Shown: positions 24,120 through 35,169 of the stretch, in pieces
Layout: each line of letters starts with the position of its first letter
Position numbering within the stretch: the first letter of the stretch is position 1
Origin: Liolophura sinensis
Lineage: Eukaryota > Mollusca > Polyplacophora > Chitonida > Chitonidae
Assembly (NCBI RefSeq): GCF_032854445.1
Contig: NC_088304.1
Coordinates: 33,784,810 to 33,848,809, forward strand
Length of the DNA stretch: 64,000 bases
Direction of reading: 5' to 3'
Position numbers and translations under genes: made by a program
The notes under the pieces: generated by a model
What the model saw: only the letters and a program-made list of their open reading frames with translations
Told to the model about the DNA's origin: nothing
Database searches by the model: none

Positions 24120-24925
24120 TTCTTAACACGTACTGTGCTAAGACAAAGAAATCAAAACTCATGTGAGATTATAAACTACGTATTATATCGATATTGTATG
24201 TTTTAAATCAAAAATCGTTTTCAGGCATGAGTCCCGATCTTGATTATCGACTATCTTCTAAGAGTTTTTTTTAACTGTCGGTTGATTCCATATTACTGGT
24301 GTCATTTACTAATTTGTTTATTTATTTATCTATATATTTGGTTATTTTATATATTCCACTTATGTGACGGCTGACAGATTTTGTGGACGGACAGAACCTG
24401 ACGTAAGGCTACCATCTAAACTGCGAGAGTTGGATTTGAACACGCGACCTCATTGGTCAAGTGCCTTAACTATGCATACACATGGAGCGACACAGGTTTC
24501 AACTGTTTATTTATTTATGTGTTGATTTATTTATTTAGTTGGTTGATGTTTAACGCTATGTAATGGACATCATTCAGGTCTAAAACACACTGAGAATTGG
24601 ATTCAAATATATTTCCCTTATATAACGGCGGTTTGTTTAGTAGGTGGACGAAACCAAAACGCCTGGAGTAAGCCTCCTATCTTTGACAATTAATTGACAA
24701 ACTTTTCCACATGTAACACGCTAGCTTATCGTCAGCTGACGGAGGTAGAAAGATTTCCAAAGAAACTATACAGGCTCCCGAAAACGGCATTACGAATGTT
24801 TTCCATTGTCACCAACAACGCGTAAAACACGCACGCTTTGTTTTGGTCTATCCGGTGTAGACATAAGTGTGAAGAAGTACAAAGATAGGCTGTTCACCAA
24901 GTGTCAATATATAACCATCCCAGGT
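24120..24925. other. non-coding, with eroded SINE tails
   Basis: TTTATTTATTTATC near 24318 and TTTATTTATTTAGTTGGTTG near 24525 with ATATTCCACTTATGTGACGG-like remnants suggest two heavily eroded family A copies. Nothing else recognised. Confidence 0.45.
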
Positions 24926-24930
24926 TCCAA

Positions 24931-25099
24931 CAATGCGGTCGCTGTGAGATCACATCCAGCTCAACCTGCTGATGGTCGTGGGTTTCCGCCCGGGCTCCGT
25001 CTGATTTCCTCCCACCATAAAGCTCGCCGCCGTCGTATAAATGACATATTCCGGAGTACGGCGTAAAACACCAATCAAATAAATAAATAAATAAATATA
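24931..25099 (+). mobile_element. SINE family A, nearly complete 3' two-thirds
   Basis: Starts at AATGCGGTCGCTGTGAGATC (box B side) and ends CCAATCAAATAAATAAATAA. It lacks the tRNA-like first 80 bases. Confidence 0.85.
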
Positions 25100-25183
25100 A
25101 TCGTCACAGGAAACCAGCATAGCGTACATACGCTTTGGATGACAGCTTCCATGCATTTAACTGATTTCACGCGACTTTAGTGC

Positions 25184-26018
25184 TTTTCTTTTAGAAATGT
25201 CTATATTCAGCTGGCTGTTAAATCAGTCATACTCGGTACCAAAATTGCCTTCAGACAGTCATTTAGAACAACATAAGCCCTACACACTGATAAGTTTGAA
25301 GTTCACATTATTGCAAGGAAAATGAAGTTTATTTTGTTAAACTGCATAAGTTCATTTTCGAGGCTAATAACCCATTGCCTCGGTTAACGTCATAATTATT
25401 CAAAAACAAGTGGCATGCTGGAGGAATGGGCGTAGAGAGTAATTTGTTTTACAATAGGTGAACCAACATGCGGATAGAACAAACTCCACGCAGTAACACA
25501 ACCCACACCTCACTCTCAGTGAATAGACTACACTGCTTTTTATAATAAAATTTCCTAGTATCCAGCTTTAAAAACAAACTGTCGTGAGAGCATACACTCC
25601 AAGAGATAAAATTAAATTCATTCATTAAGGTCATATTATAATAAAACTTGTAAACAATTTAAAACATGGCAGTGTCAAAAACAGGGTTCAATAAAATCGA
25701 TAGCAGTTTAGGTAACTGGTGTCGTCCTCCGTCAAAACATGTTGAACTCCACCCAATATTCAGCATGCCACTGGTCTTTGAATAATTCTGACGTCACTCA
25801 AGGCAATGGGCTCTTGCCGTCGAAACCGAGCCTAGGGACTTGAACATTATGGATTGGAAAAAGTGTTCAAACTTTCTTTTCCTTGCAATAATGTAAACCT
25901 CAAACAGAGCAATGTGTAGAGCTTATGTTGTTATGTCAGTGACTAAAGGCAATTTGGTAGGGAGTATGACTGATTTTACAGACAGTAGAAAATAGGCGGC
26001 TCTCTAAAAGAAATAGAT
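25184..26018. mobile_element. fold-back/MITE-like element with arms of about 250 bases
   Basis: The left arm (25184-25440: TTAAATCAGTCATACTCGG, CATAAGCCCTACACA, TTATTGCAAGGAAAA, CAAGTGGCATGCTG) is repeated inverted in 25735-26018 (CAGCATGCCACTGG, TTTTCCTTGCAATAA, TGTGTAGAGCTTATG, GAGTATGACTGATTTTACAG). About 295 bases separate the arms. A shorter relative sits at 1965-2285. No transposase frame is seen. Confidence 0.7.
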
Positions 26019-26454
26019 TATAAGACTAAAGATGCCTCGCTGTTGTTTTTCTTAATATAACATATATCCCATATATAGGTCTGCTTTTAACCACTAAATG
26101 TATGAGGAAAATGTCTGCTCTTAATCATTAAAAAATAAAAAAAGAAAGAAAAATACTTGCCAAAGTTTCGCAGTTTTATTACATTATCGGATGATTAAAA
26201 GTACCACAAGCACCAGATAACACTGATTATTTCTTCCCATGCCCACGGTATAAGGTATTATAAATATATATCATTTATTTTCTTACGGTCTTTATCTGTA
26301 AAAAAAGCAGATATGAATTACTGTGATGTATTCAAAATTTATCACATTCGCGCAAAGCATCAGCCTTTATATTACACAATCGGGACACCACTGCAAATAT
26401 GTAAAGTGTAAGACATGCACATGCATATGTTTCTATATATTCTGTTACACACTG

Positions 26455-26840
26455 TCGTCGATAGTTAATGAAACGTTGTCGTGTCTTGCCCTAACGTTAC
26501 CTCGATATGATGTAACGTTGTCGTGACTTGCTGTAAAGTAGTCTCGATACGATGTAACGCTGTCGTGTTTTGTAACGTTGTTGCGATACGATGTAACGTC
26601 ATCGTGTCTTTGCTGCAATGTTGCCGCGCTACGATGTAACTTTGTCGTGTCTTGCTGTAATGTTGTCTCGATACGATGTAACGTTGTCGTGTCTTGCTGT
26701 AACGTTGTCGCGATACGATGTAGCCTTATCGTGTCTTGCTATAATGCAGTGGCGATATAATGCAATGTTGGCGCAACGATTTGCTGTTACTACCTTGATT
26801 TACTGTAACGTTGTCGCGTCTGTGAGTTATCGTGTACTGA
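26455..26840. repeat. minisatellite of 42-bp (2 x 21) units
   Basis: TGTAACGTTGTCGTGTCTTG and CTGTAACGTTGTCGCGATACGA alternate for about nine units. Degenerate at both ends. Open frames across it come only from the unit length being a multiple of three. Confidence 0.85.
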
Positions 26841-27084
26841 TGTAATGGCATCGATCCTGTAAGCTAGAACTCTATTCCAAACCATCTTCACAACATATAT
26901 TATACACGTTGGTGTCATTAAAATAAATTCTTTCTGATGAATATGTTTCTTGTAATTACGATATTTAAATTTATAATGCTTTCAAAGATATGCTTTTCAC
27001 AAAAATGCAACTTACACCAGACTGCTCCGTCCGCATGTAGACAATTATACACAATGGGCCTATATACAATAAATGAGAGAACAC

Positions 27085-27250
27085 CTACACTGAGAGAAAA
27101 GTTTGGGTCAACTGACTCAAAAATGTGAGTTACACAAATGAGCTAATTCAACTCAGAAAACTGAGTCATATGGCCAGATCAACTGTCATGAAAGAATCCT
27201 GTGAGTTTTCCGACTGACAAAGTGGACTGTCTAAAAGAATGATCTGATAT
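27085..27250 (+). mobile_element. terminal part of a DNA-transposon-like repeat
   Basis: CTACACTGAGAGAAAAGTTT, GGGTCAACTGACTCAAAAAT and ACTCAGAAAACTGAGTCATA match, in reverse complement, the end of an element at 40.36-40.46 kb. Only one end is clear here. Confidence 0.5.
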
Positions 27251-27360
27251 CGGCATCTGCGACTAAGCACAGCCCGCAGTATCGGGTTTTTTTCATTGAC
27301 CTTTTCAGTCATTATCGATTTAAACATTCTCATTCATATTTTAAAACAATAAAGATATAC

Positions 27361-27366
27361 TTTATT
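27361..27366 (-). terminator. possible polyadenylation signal of CC2
   Basis: AATAAA on the minus strand, about 440 bases past the CC2 stop at 27802. Its role depends on whether CC2 ends there. Confidence 0.35.
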
Positions 27367-27801
27367 GATGACTGGTATTGTTTGCTCATCATGTGGCACC
27401 AGCTTTATGGAAAAACGGAATACAGCCAGCCAACCAGGCCGTTTTCACCTCCCCTTTGTGCTCGCCTTTCTCTCCTCCTCAAACACAGGGGTGGAGTGAA
27501 AGACAAAGGGAGGTAACTCACAAGATTTAACTGCTTCCTCCACCTCTTTGTGTTCTATTGGTCCGCCTCATTCCCCTTATCATCTGTATGATCGCTGCAT
27601 TTAATCCTGGACTACGATTGGCGGTTCTGGTCCGTGATTGACCAGTCAGAAACCTGGAGAGGACTTGCCGGACAGCAGTGTTGTTTACTGAAAGCAAATT
27701 TTGTAAATCGGTAAATATAAAGTGGGCATCAAGAGATTAAAACTATGTATAAAACTACTTTAGTCTCGGCATACATCATTCAGTGTTTTTATATGTAAAC
27801 C

Positions 27802-27869
27802 TTATCGACACTTACTGTTCCTCGTTCTGCCTGTCCCGATGCCTGGAACGGATTGCCGGCCACGATTTG
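27802..27869 (-). CDS. CC2 last recognised coding exon
   Basis: Acceptor TTGTTTTCAG; reads ANRGRQSVPGIGTGRTRNS and then KCR and TAA. A consensus donor (AACA|GTAAGTG) sits three codons before the stop, in phase 1, so the true transcript may splice on to a further exon that I could not identify. Both endings may exist. Confidence 0.6.
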
Positions 27870-30800
27870 CTGAAAACAAAAATCAAGCGTTTTTAATGAT
27901 CACAGTAGCTTAATCCATTCAACTAATTTGTAGGTGAAACTAAATATGATTAGCAGACAGCTTACAATGGAGAGCAAATTAAAGACTTCGTGAACTTTTT
28001 CAGACATTCTGGCTACATTAATGGCCAACCCGAGATTTTTGGCAAAAATCCCCATTCGTTAATCAAATAAGATTTTCTGTTTTTACCAACAACAGATAAA
28101 AATTAAACACTCGTATATGTACAATATATAACGCTAAAATGATTTTAATGTGAAAACAATTCATAATGCGACCCGCGTTATAAATATACAAGTAATTTTA
28201 TCACCAATTTTGAACGGTAACAAGTGCACAGATCAGTCTGATTTTTTGTGTAAGGTAATTATTTAGGCTGCTCTAAATTACGAGCAAAACTTCCATCAGT
28301 GTTTGCTAACTTTACACTTTACGCATTACTAAATGATCGTCATGGACCTACCTTGTCTAGCTTGCATAAGTAGCATTTCCTGAAGAAAGTCATTGGTGTT
28401 TAGAGGAGCAGCTCCTCCGGGGGCTGTCCCACTGGTGGTCACCTGAGGCGCGGTGGTTGTGCTGGCCACTGTGCTGGCCACTGTGCTGGCCGCCGTTTGT
28501 GCCGTCAGTGCCGTGGTGCTAGCGTACGTCTCTTCTTTGATGTACTGTGCCACCCCGGCGGCGTAGTTGGCGACCACCAAAATGTTGTTGAGCTGTGTCT
28601 GGTACTCGTCAATCTTGGCCTCTGCCTTCTTGATACGGGCTTTGGCGTCTTTTATGTCAGCTTGTTTGGTAAATATCAAATTCGTGGCGTCGTTTACGGA
28701 TAACACGGCTGCGTCATAGCTGGCTTTCTTGTGAGAGTACTCTAAGGCAATCGCATTGTAACGGGCATCCGCTTCGTGGTACGAATGCGCGTTCGGCGTG
28801 ATGGCGTCCCAGGTGGAACGGGCAGCCTTTTCCGCCGCCCTAGCCAATTCGTTCATGTGTTCAGCCTCGGATTGCGCCACGGCCGCCGCGTATTCTGCCG
28901 CCTTCGCGCGTTCCGTGAGCTTGGAAGCGTCGGGAGCAACCTTTGCTTGGACGCGGACGTTTCCAGTACCCTGTGCGGTGGCCTGAGAGCCATACGAAAT
29001 GGCTGTTTGCTGATTGCCATCTGTAAGCAGAAAAGCAAAGTTATTATTCGTTTTGTAAGGTTGGGAACATGAGGACATGAGGTATTATAACTTTTTTACG
29101 TGAGTACTTTGATCCCTTTGATCCCTTAAATTTGACACATGTATCGTCTTGATCACAATAACGGCAAGTCTTAGTCGGTTGACATTTTGGAGAAAACAGG
29201 TATACGAGTCTTCAATTTTTTAATTTATTAAACAAAATATGTTTTGTACTGTTAAGGAGGTACGAACGTTATAGCATTGCTGCATCACAATAAATGGATA
29301 TGTGTAGATCCACATTTATCTCAAGTCATGGCTATTTGCCTCTTTGTGGCCACTTAATAATTAACGTTAGAATCTGTATCTGAATGGATATAATTCTTAC
29401 GTTATCTACAAAAATGCATGCTTTTTTGTGTTTATCGGACTTATTGTATCTTTCAACTATAATTCGGTCATATTACGAGGAGGCCTCATTTGAAAAACGC
29501 TACTCGAGATACCAGGAACAATTCATGGTGTCATGACAATTACTTGGCCTATCTCTATGGTAAAACCGGGGTAGAAACGGCCAAAATGGTATTTTAAGTC
29601 CCAAGGCTAGCGTTCTGTTTTAAAGAAGCTTTCACCGATATGACTGCCATCAGGTTTGTTCCTTAAAGTAAATCGGACAGCTCGGAGTAAAGCAGCGCCT
29701 GCGATCCGACTGATAAGAGTGACTAACAAAGATGGGCCACTTTGAGAGTGATGTTGTCGTACTTACGGTGGTTGCCCGGTGAGTTTGGCTTTACGTTCGT
29801 AGCCGGTACCCACTTGGTGGATTGCTGAGCAGCATTGGCCTCGGCCCACAGTGCCGCAGCCTCTCGCGACAATTCGTTGGCGCGCTTGAGGGCAGCTTCC
29901 GCCTGCTGTCTGGCTCGGGCCGCGTCAGCGGCGGAGGCCACGTGTGGAGGTTTGGCCTGGTTGAACTCATGAAGCGCCTGTTGATGAGCAGCTTCGGCCG
30001 CCGCCTTCTCGCCCTCTAAACGCTGAAGCTCTTTGGCCATTCGAGCCGCCTCGGAAATACGGGCCGCCTTTAAACTCTTTGCCGACTCGATCTCGGCATA
30101 GCATTGAGTCAGAACTCGCTTGGCATTCCGTTTCATCTGAACGGCTTGCTGTATGTATGCCTGTATGGCGCCAGCTTGAGTCTGGAAAAAGTTGGCTACG
30201 TCCTTAGCGGCCTCGTACCTTAGTCTGTCTGAGAAAGACAAGGAAATAAATGAAATAAAGTCTAATTTTGGCCTATTTTTGGTATAACAAAAAATATCAA
30301 GCTGGCCGATATAGCCAAATTCAGGGTAATGCGGGAGTATTTTCTTCATTTAGTTAAGCAATTTACCTGCTTTGCTAATTTTGTTTACTTTGAGCAAAGA
30401 TCTCTTTTAACTTTTCAGTCATTACTTCCTTATAATAGATATATGATAAAATTTAACACAAAGGCATGTACTAAAACATTTTGTTTATGTTTTTATCCTA
30501 GAATTGTTGGAACATTATTAAAACATTATTAAATGACAATTAGATCTGACAGTATCAGAGATTAGGACATTTAGAGGCACGGAAACTAAATAAAAACTTT
30601 GAATTTCATGTTTTGTACAGGAAATTTCAGCATTTCATATATATCTACATGTTTCCTGACATCCTTAAAAATGATCACTCGTATTTTAACATGTTGCTAG
30701 CCTTATCCCATGTGTCTACTTCCAGGTATATATAAATTAAGAAATATTTAACATTTTATTTAACATTTGGTTTAAACATAATTCGGGCATAGGCTGTGTA

Positions 30801-33356
30801 TAGTCTATCGTCCATTCTTGCCCATGCCATGACGTGTTGTGAAAACATATAATATCTTAATCAAACATAGTAACAGAACATACGTTCAGTGCAGTTTTGG
30901 AGCCAAGTTGCCATTACGCGAGAAAAGCTACTTTACTGAGCCAGAAGAGGTACTCCACTGACGCAAAAGAATGTGTGCGGACATGGAATGGATGTACATG
31001 TACACGAGCGTTATGCGAATGACAGATTCAGCTTCTAAAATGTATCATTAGGAGAACATTAATTTCAGTTTTAGCAAATGTAATTATATATTAAATCTAA
31101 TGACAACATAGGGGCCTCCGTGGCTCAGTCGGTTAGCGCGCTAGCGCAGCGTAATGACCCAGGAGCCTCTCACCAATGCGGTCGCTGTGAGTTCAAGTCC
31201 AGCTCATGCTGGCTTCCTCTCCGGCCGTAAGTGAGAAGGTCTGCCAGCAGCCTGCGGATAGTCGTGGGTTTCCCCCGGGGTGTGCCCGGTTTCCACCCAC
31301 CATAATGCTGGCCGCCGTCGTATAAGTGAAATACGGCGTAAAACACCAATCAAATAAAAAAAAAAATAATAATGACAACATAGCATATTAAGTAAGTCTA
31401 GACTAGTGACGTCTAATAATCACCTCAATATGTTAACCTAATTGGTCTTTACGTTATTCCAGGTTTAGGCATGTAGATAAACACTTCAAATAAAACCCTG
31501 ACTTAGGTAAACTGACACGAGGCCGTATTTCACCGATTAGGTGTGACGATTTGCCAGCTCTCACACTTCTGTCACTGCGATGGTTTACTAACCAAAAAAG
31601 AGACCAGCAAGACAACAGCTACTAATGACTATGAGGGCGACGTGCTATACAAGAACAGTACTCATCTTTGTACATTTCATAACGCGCCATTGTGTCACGG
31701 ATCACTAGGCGGATAGAGTTAAACATGTAAAATGTCCGAGATGCAGCAACTTCCTGTGATTGGCCGATACTGACAAATAGTCTCATTAAGCCACATCCGG
31801 AGACAAATGACAAGCGTGAGAGATGCTGTGAAGATAAGTAATGACTATTAATATGAAATATCTTTGATTAGATGAACAGTTTATCAATACCACCGAGACA
31901 TCGGATGAATGTAACGATATAGGGGCACAAGTTATAGTCGTGATTTAATCGGTTAGATGTTTGGAAACTGCCTGAGAGCTTTGAATGTAAATTTTGAAAT
32001 TCATTCCTACAAGATTTACGTGGTTGCCATGTAAAACGCCAGCATTGTGTTGGTGTGTTTTGAATATTATCATGAAAAAACCCAGAATATGAATCATCGA
32101 ACAGTTTCCAAATTTAATTTACATTCAGCAAAAAGTCACCACGGTATGGATGAAATACTTGTACTACGGATGCGAAGTTTAACTCCAATTATTTCTCGCA
32201 AAAAAGTGAGGTCGGATCTTTCTGCAGTAAATAACCTCGTGTGGGTCTGTATATAATAAAGCTGGAACAACCCAAATCATTCTAGCAGGGCAGTGAGGTA
32301 GGTTCTGTCTGCAGTAAATAACCTCGTGTGGGTCTGTATATAAACTGGAACAAGACAAATCATTTAGCAAGAGAGTGGCGTAGGTTCTATCTGCCTAATG
32401 TACAATCTAATGTAGATCTGTATATGATTGAGCTGGGATAACCTAAATCCTTCCAGCAAGACAGTTAGGGGGGCTCTATCTGCCATATGATAGAGCTGGG
32501 ATAACCTAAATCCTTCTAACAAGACAGTTAGGGGGGCTCTATCTGCCATATGATAGAGCTGGGTTAACCTAAATCCTTCTAACAAGACAGTTAGGGGGGC
32601 TCTATCTGCCATATGATTGAGCTGGGATAACCTAAATCCGTCTAACAAGACAGTTAGGGGGGCTCTATCTGCCATATGATAGAGCTGGGATAACCTAAAT
32701 CCTTCTAGCAAGACAGTTAGGGAGGCTCTATCTGCCATATGATAGAGCTGGGATAACCTAAATCCTTCTAGCAAGACAGTTAGGGAGGCTCTATCTGCCA
32801 TATGATAGAGCTGGGATAACCTAAATCCTTCTAGCAAGACAGTTAGGGGGGCTCTATCTGCCATATGATAGAGCTGGGATAACCTAAATCCTTCTAGCAA
32901 GACAGTTAGGGAGGCTCTATCTGCCATATGATAGAGCTGGGATAACCTAAATCCGTCTAACAAGACAGTTAGGGGGGCTCTATCTGCCATATGATTGAGC
33001 TGGGATAACCTAAATCCTTCTAGCAAGACAGTTAGGGGGCTCTATCTGCAGTGCATAGCCTCGTCTGAATCTCTTTATGATTAACTGGGAACCAAAAGCA
33101 AATTCTAAACTTTTTTAATCTATAGCTATCATCTAAAAGAAAACGATATAGATTCGGCCTCTTAGGTGCCAGCACAGTGTAACTTCTTAGATGAATAAAA
33201 CTAAAACCGGTTAAAATTTGACAGAACTATTTTCTTACCTATACTAGGGCAGGAGCCAGTAGTAGTTGTTGGGGTTGTGTTTGCTAGTACAGTGGATTGG
33301 TGGAGAAACATAACAGTGTAGATAAGCAGAGGAAGAAATCCCTTAGTCAGCTTCAT
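27802..33356 (-). CDS. CC2: secreted Ala-rich coiled-coil protein with a Thr/Ala tail (438 residues, 5 exons if it ends here)
   Basis: Coding exons are 33239-33356, 29767-30228, 28352-29020 and 27802-27869 (four coding, plus one untranslated first exon), all coding junctions in phase 1. Residues 1-25 are a signal peptide (MKLTKGFLPLLIYTVMFLHQ, then STVLA), followed by a short Thr-rich linker with one Cys. Residues 40-179 are Ala/Gln/Glu-rich helix with Cys82 and the ANAAQQS motif (170-176). Residues 197-225 are a Gly/Gln/Thr linker. Residues 226-356 are a second helical block with Trp264, then a Thr/Ala/Ser-rich tail to about 400 and a Leu/Met/Gln helix. The Trp lies at the position of Trp233 of CC1, but the Cys found 21 residues later in CC1 and CC3 is replaced by Ala. 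The Ser-Glu/Arg tail of its relatives is absent. Role inferred as structural and extracellular. Confidence 0.82.
28352..29020 (-). CDS. CC2 second coiled-coil exon (residues 194-416)
   Basis: Acceptor TTTCTGCTTACAG and donor CAAG|GTAGGT, 669 bases, phase 1 at both ends. Confidence 0.85.
29767..30228 (-). CDS. CC2 first coiled-coil exon (residues 40-193)
   Basis: Acceptor TTGTCTTTCTCAG and donor CACC|GTAAGTA, 462 bases, phase 1 at both ends. Confidence 0.85.
31111..31369 (+). mobile_element. full-length SINE family A with 14-bp target-site duplication
   Basis: The head GGGGCCTCCGTGGCTCAGTC is tRNA-like, with box A TGGCTCAGTCGG (31121-31132) and box B GTTCAAGTCC (31191-31200), the two about 60 bases apart, farther than in a plain tRNA gene. 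A conserved middle follows (GGCTTCCTCTCCGGCCGTAA, CCACCATAATGCTGGCCGCC), then the tail GGCGTAAAACACCAATCAAA. TAATGACAACATAG flanks it at 31098-31111 and 31370-31383. A deletion has removed ATTCTTGAGT. It lies in the large intron of CC2, antisense to the gene. This copy serves as the reference for the family in this window. Confidence 0.92.
32190..32430. repeat. diverged flank of the 63-bp minisatellite
   Basis: AATAACCTCGTGTGGGTCTGTATATAA occurs twice (near 32229 and 32318; key words CTCGTGTGGG and GTCTGTATATAA) in longer units that share CTGGAAC, CCTAAATC-like and GTTCTATCTGC words with the array that follows. Confidence 0.6.
32430..33052. repeat. 63-bp minisatellite in CC2 intron
   Basis: About ten near-identical units with GAGCTGGGATAACCTAAATC, CTTCTAGCAAGACAGTTAGG and GGGCTCTATCTGCCATATGA. 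The unit is a multiple of three, so a 220-codon antisense frame stays open, but it lies inside the intron between the signal-peptide exon and the coiled-coil exon. Confidence 0.92.
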
Positions 33357-33362
33357 CGTGGA
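33239..33362 (-). CDS. CC2 signal-peptide exon (coding from 33356)
   Basis: Acceptor TCTTTCTTTTAG, then TCCACG and the ATG (A at -3); donor ATAG|GTAAGA. The ATG is only six bases into the exon. Confidence 0.83.
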
Positions 33363-33601
33363 CTAAAAGAAAGAAAACATCCCTATTTTTATTTAATGGT
33401 TTTTACATTACACTGTTTGTCAGCATTTTTTTCTGCAACATGTATTACACAGTTGAGGAATAGTTCGCGTTAAAAAATTATGAACGTATATAAGGAGAAA
33501 CCGAAATGTTTATAAACAGAAAAAAAATTAAAACATGAAGATGGATAAACCAGTAAGATTATATGCGCGGTACTAACATATAACAAGTGAGAAAACCTTA
33601 C

Positions 33602-33657
33602 CTGGGGTTGAAACACCGAACTGTTCAAATCTCCGTCTTCTAAAAGTTCCCCAGGAT
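33602..33657 (-). other. CC2 first exon (5' untranslated)
   Basis: Ends at consensus donor CCCCAG|GTAAGG. The upper limit assumes transcription about 30 bases below the TATA box. No start codon lies within it in this model. Confidence 0.6.
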
Positions 33658-33685
33658 CTGAGCTCCCATGTACGTATCCGGGAAA

Positions 33686-33691
33686 TTTATA
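33686..33691 (-). promoter_or_regulatory. TATA box of CC2
   Basis: GTATAAATTT on the minus strand, about 85 bases above the first donor, matching the arrangement in CC3. Confidence 0.6.
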
Positions 33692-33699
33692 CGATCCGA

Positions 33700-35030
33700 A
33701 GATTAAAGGCGGTGACTAGGGGTCGTGGGTGAACAATTCAAAGCATTTAGCATTTGTCTGTGTCTTTTATTGAAAAAAAGTTGTTCTCCTAGAGGAATTT
33801 TCATGTGCGATTTATGATAGATATCTCATCTATTAAGGAATATGGCTAGATGATAGCGAATCTGGAGCAGTTTTCCTTTCATGAAAAGCAGGATGAGGCG
33901 TACTATGTGACAGAAGAAATTAGCATCTTCTCTTCATCATTAAATGCTTGCTAATTACCAATTGCTAATAGAGTCGATAGTGACAAAAGATTACACGTCA
34001 CAGTGCGCTCACTCGGAATGAGAATATTCTAAAGATTTTAACGTCTTATTCATGCCTACGACTGGTGTAGACAAAACCAGACATTTACATGATGTTTTCT
34101 TCTCTCTTCTCAGTCATCTTACAATCAGCTATTAGAAGTGAATGTGACTACCCATGAAAGTCATGGCATATGTGATCTTGTCGTTATCTATGGATATTCC
34201 AGTGATATTAGTTCTTTGTATTTTAATCGGTATTTCCCTCCTTGAAAAAAAGTTCCTCCGCGAAAAATTCCCTATAGTATTCATACATTGCATAGCCATT
34301 GGTCTACACATCCGCTGAAATACAGGTGAGTTGTTCGTCTATAACAAAATCAGGATGATCATCTGTGTGGCGAAAACAATTTCGGAGTTAAACATCGCAG
34401 GCATGTTTTTGTTATCGATTGTACTGCACATTATTCTCTCCAAGATAAAGTTAAATATCACAGAGTTTTGTTATAAATCACACAGAATAATATAAACATG
34501 CGGTACATCAAGGGAAAAGTGATGAATATTTTATACTCATAATTAGCATTTTTATCACAAATATCCCTTTTGATGAATGAGCAACAGGGAGATTTGAGCG
34601 CGACACAAACAATTTACACATCACACAGTGGGTAATGAGAATGTTGAAATTTTACATAATGTACAACACTCACACACTGCATTAATCTGGTGGTTTGGAA
34701 AATGCCTCTGCATTCGTCTCCAACTTGTTTGCCAGTTGACCGAAGTCTTGTTATAGCCCAAAGTATCTATATATATTTCCGACGAGAGTCCGCGTGATGC
34801 CATAATCTATTTAACTTTTTTAACGCAATTCTAAATATTCTTTTGACGAAAGGGCTCAGATGGATCAATGGATCAAATCAGAGAAGCCGGAGTAAATCAT
34901 CGACATTTGACAAGTTACTGACAAACTTTCTCACGATTGGCTTACAGCTAGACATGGACACCATATCGACAGAATATGATCGTCATCAAGGCCACTTTTA
35001 TATTCATCAAAACTACTTCCTATATAAATA
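33700..35030. other. intergenic, upstream of CC2
   Basis: AT-rich with no coding frame, SINE or repeat that I can support. May hold CC2 control elements. Confidence 0.5.
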
Positions 35031-35035
35031 TATAA

Positions 35036-35168
35036 GTCTGAAGGTTGTTGGCAGACCTTCCCACGTACGATTAACCAGAAAGGAAGCCAACGTGGGCTGG
35101 ACTTAAACTCACAGTGACGGCATTGGCGAGAGGCTTCGGGTCATTGTGCTGCGCTATCAGGCTAACCA
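35036..35168 (-). mobile_element. SINE family A, 5' half
   Basis: AAGGTTGTTGGCAGACCTTC, AGGAAGCCAACGTGGGCTGG, ACTCACAGTGACGGCATTGG and GGTCATTGTGCTGCGCTA read toward the tRNA-like head; the 3' tail is missing. Confidence 0.75.
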
Positions 35169-35169
35169 C

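Noticed and set aside
32364-33026. 220-codon minus-strand frame of LEGFRLSQLYHMADRA repeats
   Set aside because: A by-product of the 63-bp minisatellite, inside the CC2 intron, with no splice or signal context.
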